Shown: positions 1 through 9,271 of the stretch, in pieces
How positions within the stretch are numbered: the first letter of the stretch is position 1
How the letters are laid out: each line of letters begins with the position of its first letter
Assembly: GCF_918741285.1 (NCBI RefSeq)
Contig: NZ_CAKKNC010000001.1
Span: 744,001-808,000 of the forward strand
DNA length: 64,000 nt
Direction: 5' to 3'
Source of the DNA: Sphingobium sp. CECT 9361
Lineage (GTDB): Bacteria > Pseudomonadota > Alphaproteobacteria > Sphingomonadales > Sphingomonadaceae
Program-made: the position numbers and the translations under genes
The notes under the pieces: generated by a model
The model's database searches: none
The model's input: the letters and a program-made list of their open reading frames with translations, nothing else
What the model was told of the DNA's origin: nothing

Positions 1-1139
1 CCGAAATGCTGGCCGAACTGATGCGGCTCAAGTCCACCGTCGCTGTGGCCGGAACCCACGGCAAGACCACGACCACCTCGATGGTCGCCGCGCTCCTCGA
101 TGCAGGCGGCGTCGATCCGACCGTCATCAATGGCGGCATTATCAACAGCTACGGCTCCAACGCGCGTCTCGGCGCGTCCGACTGGATGGTGGTTGAAGCC
201 GATGAGAGCGACGGCAGCTTCCTCCGCCTGGACGGCACGATTGCCGTGGTGACGAACATCGATCCCGAACATCTCGATCATTACGGCAGCTTCGACGCCG
301 TGAAGGATGCCTTCGTCGACTTCATCGAGAATGTGCCCTTCTACGGCGCGGCCATCGTCTGCCTCGATCATCCCGAAGTGCAGGCCATCTTGCCGCGCGT
401 GCAGGATCGTCGCGTGGTGACCTACGGCTTCAGTGCGCAGGCCGATATTCGCGGCGATAATGTCGTCTCCTTCCCCGGCGGCAACCGCTTCGACGTGCAG
501 GTGCGCGAGCGGGACGGCGCCACGCGCAAGATCGAAGGCATCGAAATGCCGATGCCCGGTCGCCACAATGTCCTCAACGCTATGGCGGCCATCGGCGTCG
601 CCCTGCAAATGGGCATCGACGACGCGACCATCCAAACCGGCTTTGCCAAGTTCGGTGGCGTCAAACGTCGGTTTACCAAGGTCGGCGAAGTCGCGCTCCC
701 CGGCGGCAGCGCAACGATCATCGACGATTACGGCCATCACCCGGTCGAAATCCGCGCAGTTCTCGCTGCAGCGCGCGAAGGCGCGAGGGGTCGGGTTATT
801 GCCGTGGTTCAGCCGCACCGCTTCACGCGCTTGCGCGATCTGATGGATGACTTTCAGCAGGCATTCAACGATGCCGATGTTGTCTACGCCGCGCCTGTCT
901 ATCCTGCTGGCGAACAACCGATAGAAGGCACTGACAGCGCCGCACTTGTCGCGGGTCTCAAGCGGCGCGGCCATCGCGCCGCCAGCGTGATCGACGGTCC
1001 CGAAGCGCTGACCGCTGCCCTCGCTGCCGATCTTCAGCCCAACGACATGGTCATCTGCCTCGGTGCGGGTGACATCACCAAATGGGCCGCCGGTCTCGCG
1101 ACGGGCATCGCCGCCAGCCTGCCGGAGACGGCGGGATGA
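1..1139 (+). CDS. murC: UDP-N-acetylmuramate--L-alanine ligase, 5' end cut by window
   Basis: Cytoplasmic ATP-dependent ligase that adds L-Ala to UDP-MurNAc, the first peptide step of peptidoglycan precursor synthesis. The frame is already open at the left edge, so the first roughly 90 residues are missing. The Mur ligase P-loop [10 protein letters not shown] lies near the left end, followed by the central-domain segment [11 protein letters not shown] and the [11 protein letters not shown] motif. The C-terminal ligase domain contains [10 protein letters not shown] and VVQPHRFTR, which are characteristic of MurC rather than MurD, E or F. The stop TGA overlaps the ATG of the next ORF (ATGA), so translation is probably coupled. 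It opens the visible part of the division cluster. Confidence 0.97.
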   Translation, partial: EMLAELMRLKSTVAVAGTHGKTTTTSMVAALLDAGGVDPTVINGGIINSYGSNARLGASDWMVVEADESDGSFLRLDGTIAVVTNIDPEHLDHYGSFDAVKDAFVDFIENVPFYGAAIVCLDHPEVQAILPRVQDRRVVTYGFSAQADIRGDNVVSFPGGNRFDVQVRERDGATRKIEGIEMPMPGRHNVLNAMAAIGVALQMGIDDATIQTGFAKFGGVKRRFTKVGEVALPGGSATIIDDYGHHPVEIRAVLAAAREGARGRVIAVVQPHRFTRLRDLMDDFQQAFNDADVVYAAPVYPAGEQPIEGTDSAALVAGLKRRGHRAASVIDGPEALTAALAADLQPNDMVICLGAGDITKWAAGLATGIAASLPETAG

Positions 1140-1333
1140 TCGAGTTTGTCGACCTGTGCATCGACATGCAAAAGCGCGTCATTGAAGCGCATGAAAAGAG
1201 CCTGGAAGCTGCCCGTAACACGTTGACGGGAGCGGATGCGCCGATTGCCATGCAGCAGGCACTGAACGACACCGGCAAAGCGAACATCGCCGCGTGGGAA
1301 CGCTGGATCGCGCTGTGGACAGGGCGGAAATGA
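1136..1333 (+). CDS. small conserved-looking protein between murC and murB (65 aa)
   Basis: A 65-residue ORF starting [14 protein letters not shown]. It is linked at both ends by 4-base overlaps: its ATG overlaps the murC stop, and its own TGA overlaps the murB ATG. It is largely helical and charged, with no signal peptide or clear membrane segment, and ends [15 protein letters not shown] do not recognise a family. A longer upstream start at 1082 is possible, but that extension would lie inside murC and is not needed. The exact coupling suggests a real gene, perhaps helping to couple murC and murB translation or acting in the envelope. Function unknown. Confidence 0.7.
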   Translation: MIEFVDLCIDMQKRVIEAHEKSLEAARNTLTGADAPIAMQQALNDTGKANIAAWERWIALWTGRK

Positions 1334-2232
1334 CGACCGCGCTCGCTCCGCTTCCCCCTCTCGACGGCACGATAGAACCGGGCGGCAGCCTTGCCGATTT
1401 CATCTGGTTCCGCACCGGCGGTCCGGCCGAATATCTGGTGCGCCCGCGCGATGTGGCGGACTTGTCGCGCTTCCTTGCTGCGCTCGATCCCGCGATGCCG
1501 GTGCTTCCGGTGGGTGTTGGCTCCAACCTGATCGTCCGAGACGGCGGCGTTCCGGGTGTAGTGGTGCGCCTGCCCAAATCCATGCAGAAAGTCGTTGTCG
1601 AACCCGGCGATCGCGTGCGTGCCGGTGGCGCAGCCATGGGCATCTCCGTGGCAAGCGCCGCGCGCGATGCGGGCATTGCTGGCCTCGAATTTCTGCGCGG
1701 CATCCCCGGCACGGTGGGCGGCGCCGTCCGCATGAACGCGGGCGCCTATGGGCGCGACACCAGCGACATTCTGATCGAAGTCACGCTCGTCCTGCGCGAC
1801 GGCAGCGTCGAGACATGGCCCGCTGCAAAGCTGGGCTACACCTATCGGCATAGCGACCTCCCCGTCGGCGCGGTCGTCATCGAAGCCTTGTTCGAAGGCA
1901 CGCCCGGCGATCCCGCCGTCATCGGCGCAGAGATGGATCGCATCGCCGCCGAACGCGAAGCCAGCCAGCCGTTGCGCAGCCGCACCGGCGGTTCGACCTT
2001 CAAGAACCCCGACGGTCACAAGGCCTGGGCGCTGATCGACAAGGCAGGCTGTCGCGGCCTGCGCCGGGGTGATGCGCAAGTGTCGGAAAAACATTGCAAC
2101 TTCCTGCTCAACCTCGGCGGAGCAACCAGCGCGGATATTGAGGCATTGGGCGAAGACGTGCGGGACAAGGTGAAAGCAGACAGCGGCGTGGAGCTTGAGT
2201 GGGAAATTCAGCGGGTGGGGTTGGCGAAGTGA
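1330..2232 (+). CDS. murB: UDP-N-acetylenolpyruvoylglucosamine reductase
   Basis: FAD/NADPH enzyme that reduces the enolpyruvyl group to give UDP-MurNAc. About 300 residues from the ATG at 1330, which overlaps the previous stop. The FAD-binding domain shows FRTGGPAEYLVRP and PVGVGSNLIVRDGG near the N-terminus, then GIPGTVGGAVRMNAGAYG. The substrate domain has YRHSDLP, and SRTGGSTFKNP carries the catalytic Ser/Thr region. The final motif VSEKHCNFLLN is typical of type II MurB. I reject an upstream start at 1294 because it would overlap the preceding ORF by 40 bases. It is coupled downstream by GTGA to the DUF4262 gene. Confidence 0.97.
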   Translation: MTTALAPLPPLDGTIEPGGSLADFIWFRTGGPAEYLVRPRDVADLSRFLAALDPAMPVLPVGVGSNLIVRDGGVPGVVVRLPKSMQKVVVEPGDRVRAGGAAMGISVASAARDAGIAGLEFLRGIPGTVGGAVRMNAGAYGRDTSDILIEVTLVLRDGSVETWPAAKLGYTYRHSDLPVGAVVIEALFEGTPGDPAVIGAEMDRIAAEREASQPLRSRTGGSTFKNPDGHKAWALIDKAGCRGLRRGDAQVSEKHCNFLLNLGGATSADIEALGEDVRDKVKADSGVELEWEIQRVGLAK

Positions 2233-2723
2233 CAAACATTGTGCCCCGCGATGATTTCGAGCGCGGCATCATCGAGAATGTGCGCGAGCATGGTTGTCAG
2301 GTAAACGCGGTATTCGATCCGGACGGCGAACAGCCGAACTTTGCCTACTCTATTGGCTTTAAAGAGACGGTGGATCAGCCAGAAGTGATCACATTCGGCT
2401 TACCTATCGAAATGATGAAATTTATGGTCAATCAGACACTTCGTGAATGTAGGGAAGGTCTCGTTCTAACCGATGGTGCCGTCATCGAAGGCCTACTGGA
2501 AGGTCACAAGTGCATCGCTCGGATCGTTCATCCCAGCCAGATAGCTGAAGAGTTTGTGAATTCCGCGCTGTGGTACCACAAGGTGAGAACCGGCCAGCGC
2601 TTGACTGATGTTGTCCAGATAGTGTGGCCAGGGGCCGTCGATGGCCTGTTCCCTTGGGATGACGGCTGCGATGCCGGCGTAATAGCTTTGCAGCCCGCCT
2701 TATATGAAGAGCGACTTAGTTGA
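2229..2723 (+). CDS. DUF4262 domain protein inserted in the division operon
   Basis: About 164 residues from a GTG at 2229 that overlaps the murB stop. The next gene starts at 2723, sharing the A of this gene's TGA, so it is translationally linked on both sides. The pattern REHGCQVNAVFDPDGEQP, FAYSIGFKETVDQPEVI and WYHKVRTGQRLTDVVQIVWP matches DUF4262, a small cytosolic family of unknown function. It is not a usual member of the murB-ddl interval. Codon use is visibly less GC-rich at third positions than in flanking genes (runs such as cttcgtgaatgtaggg), suggesting later acquisition. An ATG-like start at 2199 would overlap murB by 34 bases and is less likely. Confidence 0.8.
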   Translation: MTNIVPRDDFERGIIENVREHGCQVNAVFDPDGEQPNFAYSIGFKETVDQPEVITFGLPIEMMKFMVNQTLRECREGLVLTDGAVIEGLLEGHKCIARIVHPSQIAEEFVNSALWYHKVRTGQRLTDVVQIVWPGAVDGLFPWDDGCDAGVIALQPALYEERLS

Positions 2724-3667
2724 TGACCCGTGGCCCCTGGCATGTAGCAGTCCTGATGGGCGGCTGGTCCGCCGAGCGTTCCGTCTCGCTCTCCTCCGGT
2801 GAGGGGATCGCCAAGGCGCTTGAGTCTCGCGGTCATCGGGTTACCCGGATCGACATGGACCGCGACGTCGCCGTGCGCCTGCATGAAGCAAAGCCCGATG
2901 TGGTGTTCAACGCGCTGCATGGCGTACCAGGTGAAGACGGCACAGTGCAGGGCATGATGGACCTTATGGGCCTCACCTACACCCATTCCGGCCTCGCCAC
3001 GTCGGTGATCGCCATCGACAAGCAACTGACCAAGCAGGCGCTGGTCCCCCACGGCATCCCCATGCCCGGCGGCCAAGTCGTGGAAAGCGCGACCCTGTTC
3101 GAACGTGACCCGATCCCGCGGCCCTATGTCGTAAAGCCCGTTAACGAAGGCTCCTCTGTGGGCGTCGCCATCGTCACTGACGAAAGCAATTTCGGCGATC
3201 CCATCGGTCGCGATGTCGAAGGGCCGTGGCAGCATTTCACCGAACTGCTTGCCGAACCCTATATCCGGGGCCGCGAACTCACGACCGCCGTGCTGGGCGA
3301 TGAAGCGCTGCTGGTGACCGAATTGAAGCCCAAAAGCGGCTTCTATGACTTCGACGCCAAATATACCGATGGCATGACCGACCATATCTGCCCCGCTGAC
3401 ATCCCCGACGATGTCGCTGAGCAGTGCAAGGCAATTGCCCTGCGCGCGCATCGGCTTTTGGGCTGTCGCGGTGCATCGCGCTCCGATTTCCGTTGGGACG
3501 ATACGCATGGCATCGACGGCCTCTTCCTCCTCGAAGTGAATACGCAACCGGGCATGACGCCACTCAGCCTCGTGCCGGAACAGGCTGCCAAGCTGGGCAT
3601 CGCATATGCGGAGCTGGTCGAGCGGATCGTCGAGGATGCTTTGGCTGCCGGGGGGGCAAAAACATGA
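2723..3667 (+). CDS. ddl: D-alanine--D-alanine ligase
   Basis: ATP-grasp ligase making D-Ala-D-Ala for the peptidoglycan stem peptide. 314 residues from ATG 2723 (TGATG overlap with the DUF4262 stop). The N-terminus has VAVLMGGWSAERSVSLSSG. The ATP-grasp core has PYVVKPVNEGSSVGV and the ligand-binding end has LLEVNTQPGMTPLSLVPEQA. Length and motifs match the DdlB type found in division clusters. The stop overlaps the ftsQ ATG by 4 bases. A TTG one codon upstream is in frame but unnecessary. Confidence 0.97.
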   Translation: MTRGPWHVAVLMGGWSAERSVSLSSGEGIAKALESRGHRVTRIDMDRDVAVRLHEAKPDVVFNALHGVPGEDGTVQGMMDLMGLTYTHSGLATSVIAIDKQLTKQALVPHGIPMPGGQVVESATLFERDPIPRPYVVKPVNEGSSVGVAIVTDESNFGDPIGRDVEGPWQHFTELLAEPYIRGRELTTAVLGDEALLVTELKPKSGFYDFDAKYTDGMTDHICPADIPDDVAEQCKAIALRAHRLLGCRGASRSDFRWDDTHGIDGLFLLEVNTQPGMTPLSLVPEQAAKLGIAYAELVERIVEDALAAGGAKT

Positions 3668-4617
3668 GCAGTGATGCACGCATCAGGCGCGGCGGAACCA
3701 GCCGCCCCCCGCCACGCAACGCCACCGGCACCCGTGGCCGCCGCGCCCTCAAAAAACAGTCGCGCATGGATCGACTTATTGCCGCATTGCCCATCAGCGA
3801 TGCGACGGTTCAGCGGCTCGCGACTTTTGCGATCATCGGCTTAGTGGGCAGCGCGGCTGTCGGCACCGCAATGTTCCTCGGCCTTCCCGCCATGGCAAAG
3901 ATGGAATTTGCCAGTGCCACCGCCAAAGCAGGCTTCGAAGTCGCCAAGGTCGAAGTGCATGGCGTCGAGCGGATGGACGAACTTGCGGTCTATAACATCG
4001 CTTTGGGACAGGTGGATCGCTCGATGGTCAATGTCGATCTACCCAAGCTGCGCAGCGACCTGATGACATTGGGCTGGGTGAAGGACGCGCGCGTATCCCG
4101 TCGCCTACCCGATACGCTGGTGGTCGATATCGTCGAGCGTCAGCCGGTGGCTGTATGGCAGAATGCAGGTCAGTTGCGGCTGATCGACGTGTCGGGTGCC
4201 GTGCTGCAAACGGTCTCGCTGTCCAACATGCCCGATCTGCCGCTGGTCGTCGGACCCAACGCCAATCGTCAAACCGCGCGGCTGAACCAGTTGCTCGATG
4301 CCGCCCCCGCGCTCAAGCCGATGCTGGCTGGCGCGACATGGATCGGCGATCGTCGCTGGGATTTGCGGTTCCAATCGGGCGAGACGCTTTCTCTCCCCGA
4401 AGGCGAGCCTCAGGCGGCATCGGCGCTTGTGAATTTCGCGCGGATGGATGGGGTAAACCGCCTGCTGGGCCGTGGCATTATCCGCTTCGACATGCGCGAT
4501 CCCGATAAGTTCGTGCTGCGTATGCCCAAGGATCGCGCCGCAAAGGGCGATGACGCTAAGGGCGAAACGCCGAAAGACGTGAAGGTCGCCGCAACCAGCG
4601 GTGAGGGGGAAGTCTGA
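3664..4617 (+). CDS. ftsQ: cell division protein FtsQ
   Basis: Bitopic inner-membrane divisome protein that links early and late division proteins. 317 residues from ATG 3664, overlapping the ddl stop; an upstream extension to 3424 lies inside ddl and is rejected. The N-terminus is a long basic, Pro/Arg-rich cytoplasmic segment, followed by one membrane helix at about residues 55-75. Next comes a POTRA domain (FEVAKVEVHGVERMDELAVY) and the FtsQ beta domain (GWVKDARVSRRLPDTLVVDI). The C-terminus (after DKFVLRMPKD) is a Lys/Asp-rich tail typical of alphaproteobacterial FtsQ. It sits 4 bases before ftsA. Confidence 0.94.
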   Translation: MSSDARIRRGGTSRPPPRNATGTRGRRALKKQSRMDRLIAALPISDATVQRLATFAIIGLVGSAAVGTAMFLGLPAMAKMEFASATAKAGFEVAKVEVHGVERMDELAVYNIALGQVDRSMVNVDLPKLRSDLMTLGWVKDARVSRRLPDTLVVDIVERQPVAVWQNAGQLRLIDVSGAVLQTVSLSNMPDLPLVVGPNANRQTARLNQLLDAAPALKPMLAGATWIGDRRWDLRFQSGETLSLPEGEPQAASALVNFARMDGVNRLLGRGIIRFDMRDPDKFVLRMPKDRAAKGDDAKGETPKDVKVAATSGEGEV

Positions 4618-4621
4618 GATC

Positions 4622-5884
4622 ATGGCACCGCCGAAAGTCGAAAAGCTCATAACCGCCGTCGATATCGGGTCGTGGAAAGTCTCCGCGCTGATCGCGGGCA
4701 GAACCGATACGGGCGAACTGGCGATCCTGGGTACGGGTCAGCGCGAAAGCCGGGGCGTGCGTCGCGGCTACATTGCCGACATGGAACGCACCGAAATGGC
4801 GGTCCGCGAAACGGTCGAACAGGCCGAGCGTGTCGCAGGCCTCAATATCGAAGACGTGTGGGTCTCTTTCTCCGGCGGCAGCCTGGTCAGCGATGTGGTT
4901 ACGGTCGAGCGCGGCCTTGGCGGCTATCGCGTCGAGCAGTCCGACATCGACGACCTCCTGACCACCGGCCGCCAAAGCATCGACCCCGACGGCCGCATCG
5001 TGCTGCACGCGCAGCCGACCTGCTTCACGCTGAACGGCACCGAAGGCGTCAAGCGCCCGCTCGGGATGCACGCCGACAAACTCGGCGTCGACATCCATGT
5101 CGTGCTGGCCGATGGCGCGCCACTGGCCAACATGGAAATGTGCGTGCGTGGCGCGTATCTGGATGTGAACGCGATCGTCGCGTCGCCCATCGCCACTGGG
5201 CTTGCCTGTCTGTCGGAAGAAGAACGCGACCTCGGCGTGGCGCTGGTGGAGCTGGGTGCAGGCGTCACCAACGTCTCGCTCTATGTCGGCGGGATGCTCG
5301 TCGGCTTGCATTCCATTCCCATCGGCGCAGCAGACATCACCGACGATATCGCGTCGGCTTTCGGTATCCGCCGCAGTCAGGCGGAGCGGATGAAATGCTT
5401 CTACGGCTCAGCCATGCAGTCGCGCCGCGACTTCCGCGAAATGATCGAGATCGCACCGATTTCCGGTGACGTTGCGGCGGGAGACGGCGGCAAGATCACA
5501 CGCGCCGCGCTGGTCGGTGTCATCTGCGAACGCCTCAATCAGTTGATGGCAGAGGTAAATGCCTCTCTCAAAGGCATGGGTTTCAATTCTCCGGTCGGGC
5601 GTCAGGTCGTGCTGACGGGCGGCGGCGCAGAGATGAAGGGCATTGCCGACTATGCGCAAAGCGCCTTGGGCCGTGCGGTGCGTATCGGTCGCCCGCGCGG
5701 TCTCGCGGCACTTCCCGAAGCGCACAGCGGTCCCGCTTTTGCCACGCTTGCCGGATTGGCGCTTTACGGTGCGTCCAATCCGGTAGACTTGCGGAGCATG
5801 ACGGCTGCGCCCCAAACCGTGCATCGCATGGGTGCAACGGGGTGGTGGCAACGCATGATGGGTGCACTGAAAGCCAATTACTAA
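4622..5884 (+). CDS. ftsA: cell division protein FtsA
   Basis: Actin-like ATPase that tethers FtsZ to the inner membrane. 420 residues from ATG 4622, just after the ftsQ stop. The phosphate-1 motif is AVDIGSWKVSALIAG and the phosphate-2 region is GVALVELGAGVTNVSLY. The adenosine-binding VLTGGGAEMKGI lies near residue 330. The C-terminus ends GWWQRMMGALKANY, an amphipathic membrane-targeting helix. The SHS2 segment characteristic of FtsA (EDVWVSFSGGS) is present near residue 75. It is followed by a 122-base AT-rich gap before ftsZ, which may hold a separate ftsZ promoter. Confidence 0.97.
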   Translation: MAPPKVEKLITAVDIGSWKVSALIAGRTDTGELAILGTGQRESRGVRRGYIADMERTEMAVRETVEQAERVAGLNIEDVWVSFSGGSLVSDVVTVERGLGGYRVEQSDIDDLLTTGRQSIDPDGRIVLHAQPTCFTLNGTEGVKRPLGMHADKLGVDIHVVLADGAPLANMEMCVRGAYLDVNAIVASPIATGLACLSEEERDLGVALVELGAGVTNVSLYVGGMLVGLHSIPIGAADITDDIASAFGIRRSQAERMKCFYGSAMQSRRDFREMIEIAPISGDVAAGDGGKITRAALVGVICERLNQLMAEVNASLKGMGFNSPVGRQVVLTGGGAEMKGIADYAQSALGRAVRIGRPRGLAALPEAHSGPAFATLAGLALYGASNPVDLRSMTAAPQTVHRMGATGWWQRMMGALKANY

Positions 5885-6006
5885 AGATGAATAATCGTTT
5901 GTGACTCACCAATAGTAAAAAAGGTGATGAATTGCCTTTTCAACTGGTGCATGAAGAAAATATTACGTTTTGCTTTGTCGGGCGAGACTGAGGGAGCCTT
6001 AAGAAT

Positions 6007-7422
6007 ATGAGCATTGAAATCGGCCCGCCGCAGGTGGATGAGCTGAAGCCACGCATCGCCGTCATTGGCGTGGGCGGGGCAGGCGGCAATGCCATTGCGA
6101 ACATGATCGCTGCGTCGGTCGAAGGCGTGGATTTCATCGTCGCCAATACCGATGCGCAAGCACTCAATGCTTCGCCAGCCGAGCGCCGCATTCAGCTTGG
6201 TCCCCGGATCACCGAAGGTCTCGGTGCAGGATCGCGCCCTGAAATCGGTCGCGCGGCTGCCGAAGAAACCATCGCTGCGGTCGAAGAAGCGCTGAACGGC
6301 GCGCATATGTGCTTCATCGCAGCCGGCATGGGCGGCGGCACTGGCACTGGTGCAGCACCCGTAATTGCCAAGGCTGCGCGGGATCGCGGTATCCTGACCG
6401 TCGGTGTCGTGACGAAGCCCTTCACTTTCGAAGGCGCGCGCCGTGCACGCTCTGCCGAAGCAGGCATCGAAGAGTTGCAGAAGCATGTCGACACGCTGAT
6501 CGTCATTCCCAACCAGAACCTCTTCCTCGTCGCCAATCCGAACACGACCTTCAAGGAAGCGTTCCAGATGGCCGACGAAGTACTGCAGCAGGGTGTGCGT
6601 GGCATCACCGACCTGATGGTCATGCCTGGCCTCATCAACCTCGACTTTGCTGACGTTCGTTCCGTCATGGGCGAAATGGGCAAGGCGATGATGGGCACCG
6701 GCGAAGCCGAAGGCGATGGCCGCGCGCTGCAGGCCGCTGAAAAGGCAATTGCCAACCCGCTGCTGGATGGCGTCAGCATGAAGGGCGCAAAGGGCGTCAT
6801 CGTGTCGATCGTCGGTGGCGAAGACATGCGCCTGATGGAAGTCGACGAAGCTGCCAACCACATTCGCGAACTGGTCGATCCCGATGCGAACATCATCTGG
6901 GGCTCGGCATTCAACGACAGCTTGAATGGCCGTATCCGCGTCTCCGTCGTGGCGACCGGTATAGATCATGAAGCATCGAACGCCGCTGCGCCCGCGTCGC
7001 AGCCTTTCAGCTTTGCCAATCGCCCTGCGGTATCGACCCCGGCTGCCGCCGCTCCACTAGCGCCCCCCGCGCCGGTCGAAGTTACGGCCGTCGAGGAACC
7101 GCAGGAAGAACCGCTCGAGCTTTCAAACGTCGAAGTGCCTGTCGAACCCGCTCCGCTTGCTGCGCCTTTCGCGGCGCCTAAGGCGCCGGTGGTTATTTCC
7201 GATTTGACCGAAGAGGAAGAACTGATCCTCAGCGCCGAAACGGCAGCACCGGAACCTGAGCCGGTTCGTGCGGCTCCCCGGGTAGCCACCGGTGGCGGTA
7301 CGTTGTTTGAGCGTATGTCGGGTCTTTCGCGCGGTACGGATAAGGCTGCCGATGCCGATGGGGAAGGCAAACCGGGAGGCATCGACATCCCCCGTTTCCT
7401 CAACCGTCAGAACAACCAGTAA
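6007..7422 (+). CDS. ftsZ: cell division GTPase FtsZ
   Basis: Tubulin homologue that forms the Z ring. 471 residues. The N-terminal [10 protein letters not shown] and the tubulin signature [14 protein letters not shown] bind [14 protein letters not shown] is the T7 synergy loop. Residues from about 330 form a long Pro/Ala/Glu-rich linker. The C-terminal peptide [10 protein letters not shown] binds FtsA and other partners. A purine-rich gaggga lies 11 bases upstream of ATG 6007. It is the last gene of the cluster in this window; a very stable inverted repeat follows the stop. The long linker is usual for alphaproteobacterial FtsZ. Confidence 0.98.
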   Translation: MSIEIGPPQVDELKPRIAVIGVGGAGGNAIANMIAASVEGVDFIVANTDAQALNASPAERRIQLGPRITEGLGAGSRPEIGRAAAEETIAAVEEALNGAHMCFIAAGMGGGTGTGAAPVIAKAARDRGILTVGVVTKPFTFEGARRARSAEAGIEELQKHVDTLIVIPNQNLFLVANPNTTFKEAFQMADEVLQQGVRGITDLMVMPGLINLDFADVRSVMGEMGKAMMGTGEAEGDGRALQAAEKAIANPLLDGVSMKGAKGVIVSIVGGEDMRLMEVDEAANHIRELVDPDANIIWGSAFNDSLNGRIRVSVVATGIDHEASNAAAPASQPFSFANRPAVSTPAAAAPLAPPAPVEVTAVEEPQEEPLELSNVEVPVEPAPLAAPFAAPKAPVVISDLTEEEELILSAETAAPEPEPVRAAPRVATGGGTLFERMSGLSRGTDKAADADGEGKPGGIDIPRFLNRQNNQ

Positions 7423-7429
7423 GCCGATA

Positions 7430-7462
7430 GCCTGCCTGCACGGATGATCCGTGCAGGCAGGC
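7430..7462 (+). terminator. 15-bp perfect hairpin after ftsZ, probable operon terminator
   Basis: gcctgcctgcacgga at 7430-7444 pairs perfectly with 7448-7462 around a 3-base loop. It begins 8 bases after the ftsZ stop and is the strongest hairpin I noticed in the window. No T-run follows, so it may act as a terminator, as a 3' mRNA-stabilising structure, or both. It lies upstream of the GTG start proposed for the next gene. Confidence 0.6.
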
Positions 7463-7527
7463 GTTCCGTCGCAAAGCCTGGTGCAATACATTTCCTGTTC
7501 ACTGACCATCAGGCTAGGACCAGTGTC

Positions 7528-9252
7528 GTGACCCTGCGTTCTTCCTTCCGCTTATTGTTTGGTTCAACGGTAGCCCTGTCGGCTATTGTGGCCTCGCCCT
7601 TGCTCGCCCAAAGCAGCCCCGGCTTTTCGCAACTCGATGTTCGTCCACCCGATGCCGCTGCCAATCTGAACAGCCATCTGGCACGTTTGGGCGAAAACCC
7701 GCGCGATGTCAGTGCTCTGATCGGGGCGGGAGAGGCTGCGCTCGATCTGGACGATCCGCGCGCGGCAACTGGATTTTTCGCCCGCGCCGATGAGATTTCG
7801 AGCGGCAATGGTCGCGTAAAGGCCGGTCTCGGCCGTGCCATGCTCCAATTACAGAATCCGACCGAAGCCCTGCGGCTATTCGATCAGGCCGAGCGGCTAC
7901 GATATCCGAACAACAGCTTTCTCTCAGACCGCGGTCTTGCAAAGGATCTGAGCGGCGATCAGGCAGGCGCGCAGCGCGACTATCAGGCAGCATTGCAAGC
8001 CAGGCCCAACGACCCGGAATTGATCCGTCGCTATGCAGTGTCGCTGGGCATCTCCGGTCAGGTCGATGCGTCGGAGAAGATGATCGAGCCGCTCCTGTAT
8101 AAGAATGACCGTGCGGCATGGCGTAATCGGGCCTTTGTCCTGGCGATGAACGGGCGTGAGCAGCAGGCGCGCGATATCACGCAAAAGGTCATGCCCAAGC
8201 CGCTGGCAGACGCGATCCAGCCCTATATGGAGCGCATGGCCGCACTGACCCCCGCACAACGCGCAGCCGCAGTGCATTTTGGTAGTTTCCCGACCAATAG
8301 CGGTGTGCGGATGGCGGCCAATACGGCTGCGGCTCCCCGCATCGTTACGCCCTCGCCTGCGCCGACCATGCCCTCCACTGCAACGCCATCGTCCGCTTCG
8401 CGGGCTAGGCAGAGGGTAGTGGTAAACGCCCCGGCAAAGTCCAATACCGAGCCGCAGATCCGCCAACCCGTTAAGACCACGGCCTTGCCGTCGCCGTCGC
8501 CGTCGCCGACCCCGGCCGCGCCTGCAGATGCGCCCGCGCCGAAACCGAGCACAGTGCAGCCCACACCAACCCCTATGCCAACACCCACACCGACCCCGGC
8601 GCGACCTATGGTCCAGGGACCTGTGGACCCGGCACCCGTCCGGCAACCTGCGTTTGGCTCGTCGTCCGTTCCTGCAACACAAACGTCGGCCGATGCGCCT
8701 GTTCAGCCGTCAGTTAACGCCGCCACCGCACCGTCCCCTAGCCCCGTAGCCACGCGCACGTTGGCGGATATTATCCGCGAACTCGACGTACCGGAGAGCG
8801 AAAGCAAGAATCAGGTCGCTGCTGTCGACCTTGCGGAAATAGCGGCGATGCAGACGCGCAAGCGTGAAGCCGCGCGGGCTGCGGCGGACAAAGTGAAGCG
8901 AGACGCCGCTGCCAAGGCAAAGGCGGAAGCCGACGCGAAGGCCAAGGTTCTGGCGGCAGAAAAAGCCAAACTTGCAAAGAACCCGTCGCGCAACTGGGTT
9001 CAGATCGGCACAGGACAGAGCGTTTCCGCACTTGGCTTTACGCTGAAGGGCTTACGCAAAAAGCATGGTAGCCTGTCCAGCAAGGATGCTTTCACGGCAA
9101 GCTGGGGCCGTACCAATCGGCTGGTGGTCGGCCCGTTCCCATCCTTTGAAAAGGCCAAGGATTTCGAAGCCAGTTTGAAAAAGGGCGGCGCGGATGCATT
9201 CGCCTGGAAAAGCGATGCGGGCGAAGAATTGAACCTCGTTTCGGGCAAATAA
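7528..9252 (+). CDS. exported TPR and SPOR-domain protein
   Basis: About 574 residues if started at GTG 7528, which gives a good signal peptide (LLFGSTVALSAIVASPLLAQ region). A start at 7444 would add a non-signal extension and place the ftsZ hairpin inside the gene. After the signal come TPR-like repeats (about residues 40-220, for example AAQ..YPNNSFLSDRGLAKDLSG). A long Pro/Thr/Ser-rich linker follows, then an Ala/Lys-rich helix. The C-terminal SPOR domain runs from NWVQIGTGQSVSALGFTL to LVVGPFPSFEKAKDFEASL. SPOR domains bind denuded septal glycan, so a role in division or cell-wall remodelling, consistent with its place after ftsZ, is inferred. Confidence 0.85.
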   Translation: MTLRSSFRLLFGSTVALSAIVASPLLAQSSPGFSQLDVRPPDAAANLNSHLARLGENPRDVSALIGAGEAALDLDDPRAATGFFARADEISSGNGRVKAGLGRAMLQLQNPTEALRLFDQAERLRYPNNSFLSDRGLAKDLSGDQAGAQRDYQAALQARPNDPELIRRYAVSLGISGQVDASEKMIEPLLYKNDRAAWRNRAFVLAMNGREQQARDITQKVMPKPLADAIQPYMERMAALTPAQRAAAVHFGSFPTNSGVRMAANTAAAPRIVTPSPAPTMPSTATPSSASRARQRVVVNAPAKSNTEPQIRQPVKTTALPSPSPSPTPAAPADAPAPKPSTVQPTPTPMPTPTPTPARPMVQGPVDPAPVRQPAFGSSSVPATQTSADAPVQPSVNAATAPSPSPVATRTLADIIRELDVPESESKNQVAAVDLAEIAAMQTRKREAARAAADKVKRDAAAKAKAEADAKAKVLAAEKAKLAKNPSRNWVQIGTGQSVSALGFTLKGLRKKHGSLSSKDAFTASWGRTNRLVVGPFPSFEKAKDFEASLKKGGADAFAWKSDAGEELNLVSGK

Positions 9253-9271
9253 GTCGACACGTAAAAACGCT

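Noticed and set aside
8486..8510. ccgtcg tandem repeat in the SPOR protein
   Set aside because: It encodes part of an ordinary Pro/Ser linker and is too short to be a meaningful repeat locus.
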